Positions 4,688 through 5,652 of a stretch of 5,652 nt of DNA are shown in pieces. Numbering within the stretch: position 1 is the stretch's first letter; every line of letters begins with the position of its first letter. Below the pieces are notes generated by a model, which was not told the DNA's origin, ran no database searches, and was given only the letters and a program-made list of their open reading frames with translations. This stretch comes from Kiritimatiellales bacterium (GTDB taxonomy: Bacteria; Verrucomicrobiota; Kiritimatiellia; Kiritimatiellales; Pontiellaceae). Location: assembly GCA_013042165.1 (NCBI GenBank), contig JABDQT010000163.1:1-5652 (forward strand). The letters are read 5' to 3'. The position numbers and the translations under genes are program-made.

Positions 4688-5652
4688 ATGATCGACTTTA
4701 TCCAGGTGAACAAGCAGTTCGGTGCGCAGGACGTGCTCAAGTCGGTGACGTTCCGGATCAATTCCGGCGAGCGGATCGGCATCGTCGGCCCCAACGGGGC
4801 GGGCAAGTCGACGATCTTCGGCTTGATCGGCCACGATATCGAGGCCGACGCCGGGGAGATTGTCATCCCGAAAAACACGCGGATTGGCTATCTGCACCAG
4901 CAGCTCAATCCGCATGCCGTCGATCAAAACCTGCTGGAATACACCGAGGATTCGATCCCCGATCTCAAGACGATACCGGCCCGCATCCACGAGCTCGAGC
5001 ATGCGATGGAAGCGATGGAGTCGGCCGAAAAGGAACGGGCGCTCAGGCAGATCGGTAACCTGCAGCACGAATACGAGCATCTCGGCGGCTATGAGATGCG
5101 TACGCGGGCGGAGGCGGCGCTCTGCGGCCTCGGGTTTCATGTGGAGGAGTTCACAAAACCCTTCGCTTCGTTTTCAGGGGGGTGGCAGATGCGGGCCGAG
5201 CTGGCGCGCACCCTGATCGCCAATCCCGATCTGCTGATGCTCGACGAGCCGTCGAACTATCTCGACCTGCCCGCCGTTGAATGGCTGCAGAAATTTCTGC
5301 GGGCCTACGAAGGAACCATGCTGCTGATCTCGCACGACCGCTACCTGCTCCGTTCGCTGGCCACGATTACGCTCGAAATCGCCGGCGGCAATGCGACGCG
5401 CTATCAGGGTGGATACGACTACTATCTCAAAGAGCGCGAGGCGCGGCTTCATCATCAACTGGCCGCCAAGAAAAATCAGGACCGTGAACGCGAACAGATC
5501 GAAAGCTTTGTGCGCCGCTTCCGCGCCAAAAGCACCAAGGCCTCGCAGGTACAGAGCCGTATCAAACAGCTCGAAAAGATGGAAACCATCGATGCGCCCG
5601 CGACCGTGGCCAACCTTTCAAAAATCCGCCTGGCCGATCCGCCGCATAGCGG
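4688..5652 (+). CDS. ABC-F family ATPase (Uup/YheS/EttA-like), N-terminal part
   Basis: The first 321 codons are present and the frame is open to the right edge. ABC-F proteins have two ABC ATPase domains and no membrane segments; they bind the ribosomal E site, and members act in translation elongation, ribosome rescue or antibiotic resistance. The first domain is complete: MIDFIQVNKQFG start, Walker A GPNGAGKS (34-41), Q-loop Q71, signature FSGGWQMR (162-169), Walker B LLMLDEPSNYLDL (182-194) and switch H216 in LLISHDRYL. A charged helical linker, the P-site tRNA interaction region, runs from about 245 to 300. The second domain should lie outside the window. The walker B continuation is DEPSNYLD where DEPTNHLD is common. 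The ATG at 4688 fits the conserved N-terminus but has no Shine-Dalgarno and follows the terminator by eight bases. The exact subfamily cannot be set from half a protein. Confidence 0.93.
   Translation, partial: MIDFIQVNKQFGAQDVLKSVTFRINSGERIGIVGPNGAGKSTIFGLIGHDIEADAGEIVIPKNTRIGYLHQQLNPHAVDQNLLEYTEDSIPDLKTIPARIHELEHAMEAMESAEKERALRQIGNLQHEYEHLGGYEMRTRAEAALCGLGFHVEEFTKPFASFSGGWQMRAELARTLIANPDLLMLDEPSNYLDLPAVEWLQKFLRAYEGTMLLISHDRYLLRSLATITLEIAGGNATRYQGGYDYYLKEREARLHHQLAAKKNQDREREQIESFVRRFRAKSTKASQVQSRIKQLEKMETIDAPATVANLSKIRLADPPHS

Noticed and set aside
4562..5140. A 192-codon open frame on the minus strand
   Set aside because: It lies antisense to the ABC-F gene and its end runs through the terminator and tRNA-Gly, so it cannot be a real gene.

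Overview
The window is a compact stretch of ordinary chromosome from a Gram-negative (outer-membrane) bacterium. It holds housekeeping genes on both sides of a two-gene metal-related accessory locus and a pair of tRNA genes. The base composition looks moderately GC-rich. Most starts (proB, rsmD, the ABC-F gene) lack a clear Shine-Dalgarno sequence, while proA and the porin gene have one. Together with the general look of the ProB and ABC-F proteins this would fit the Verrucomicrobiota/Kiritimatiellota/PVC side of the tree, but that placement is a weak inference and not shown by any marker here.

Layout. Positions 1-1423 (minus strand) are the proline-biosynthesis pair proB-proA, with proA running off the left edge. 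A 114-bp divergent intergenic region separates them from rsmD-coaD (plus strand, 1538-2574), which overlap by ATGA and supply 16S rRNA m2G966 methylation and the penultimate step of CoA synthesis. coaD runs tail-to-tail into a minus-strand operon. That operon reads from right to left: a small secreted or membrane-anchored Cys/His-rich protein (3905-4255), then a His-rich outer-membrane porin-like protein (2571-3842). The stop codons of coaD and the porin gene interleave. To the right are tRNA-Ser(GGA), a REP-like hairpin, tRNA-Gly(GCC), a strong intrinsic terminator, and the first 321 codons of an ABC-F ATPase starting only 8 bp after the terminator T-run.

The most interesting part is the 2571-4272 locus. 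Both proteins carry His (and Cys) clusters, suggesting transition-metal (probably zinc) binding or uptake. A perfect 15-bp palindrome sits directly in front of the first gene and looks like an operator. The junction of the two genes holds a nested inverted repeat in which the last codons of the small gene can pair with the Shine-Dalgarno of the porin gene, which suggests translational coupling or attenuation. The second point of interest is the terminator immediately in front of the ABC-F start, a geometry compatible with readthrough or attenuation control. No CRISPR array, insertion sequence, integrase or phage gene is visible, and no gap longer than 300 bases lacks a gene.
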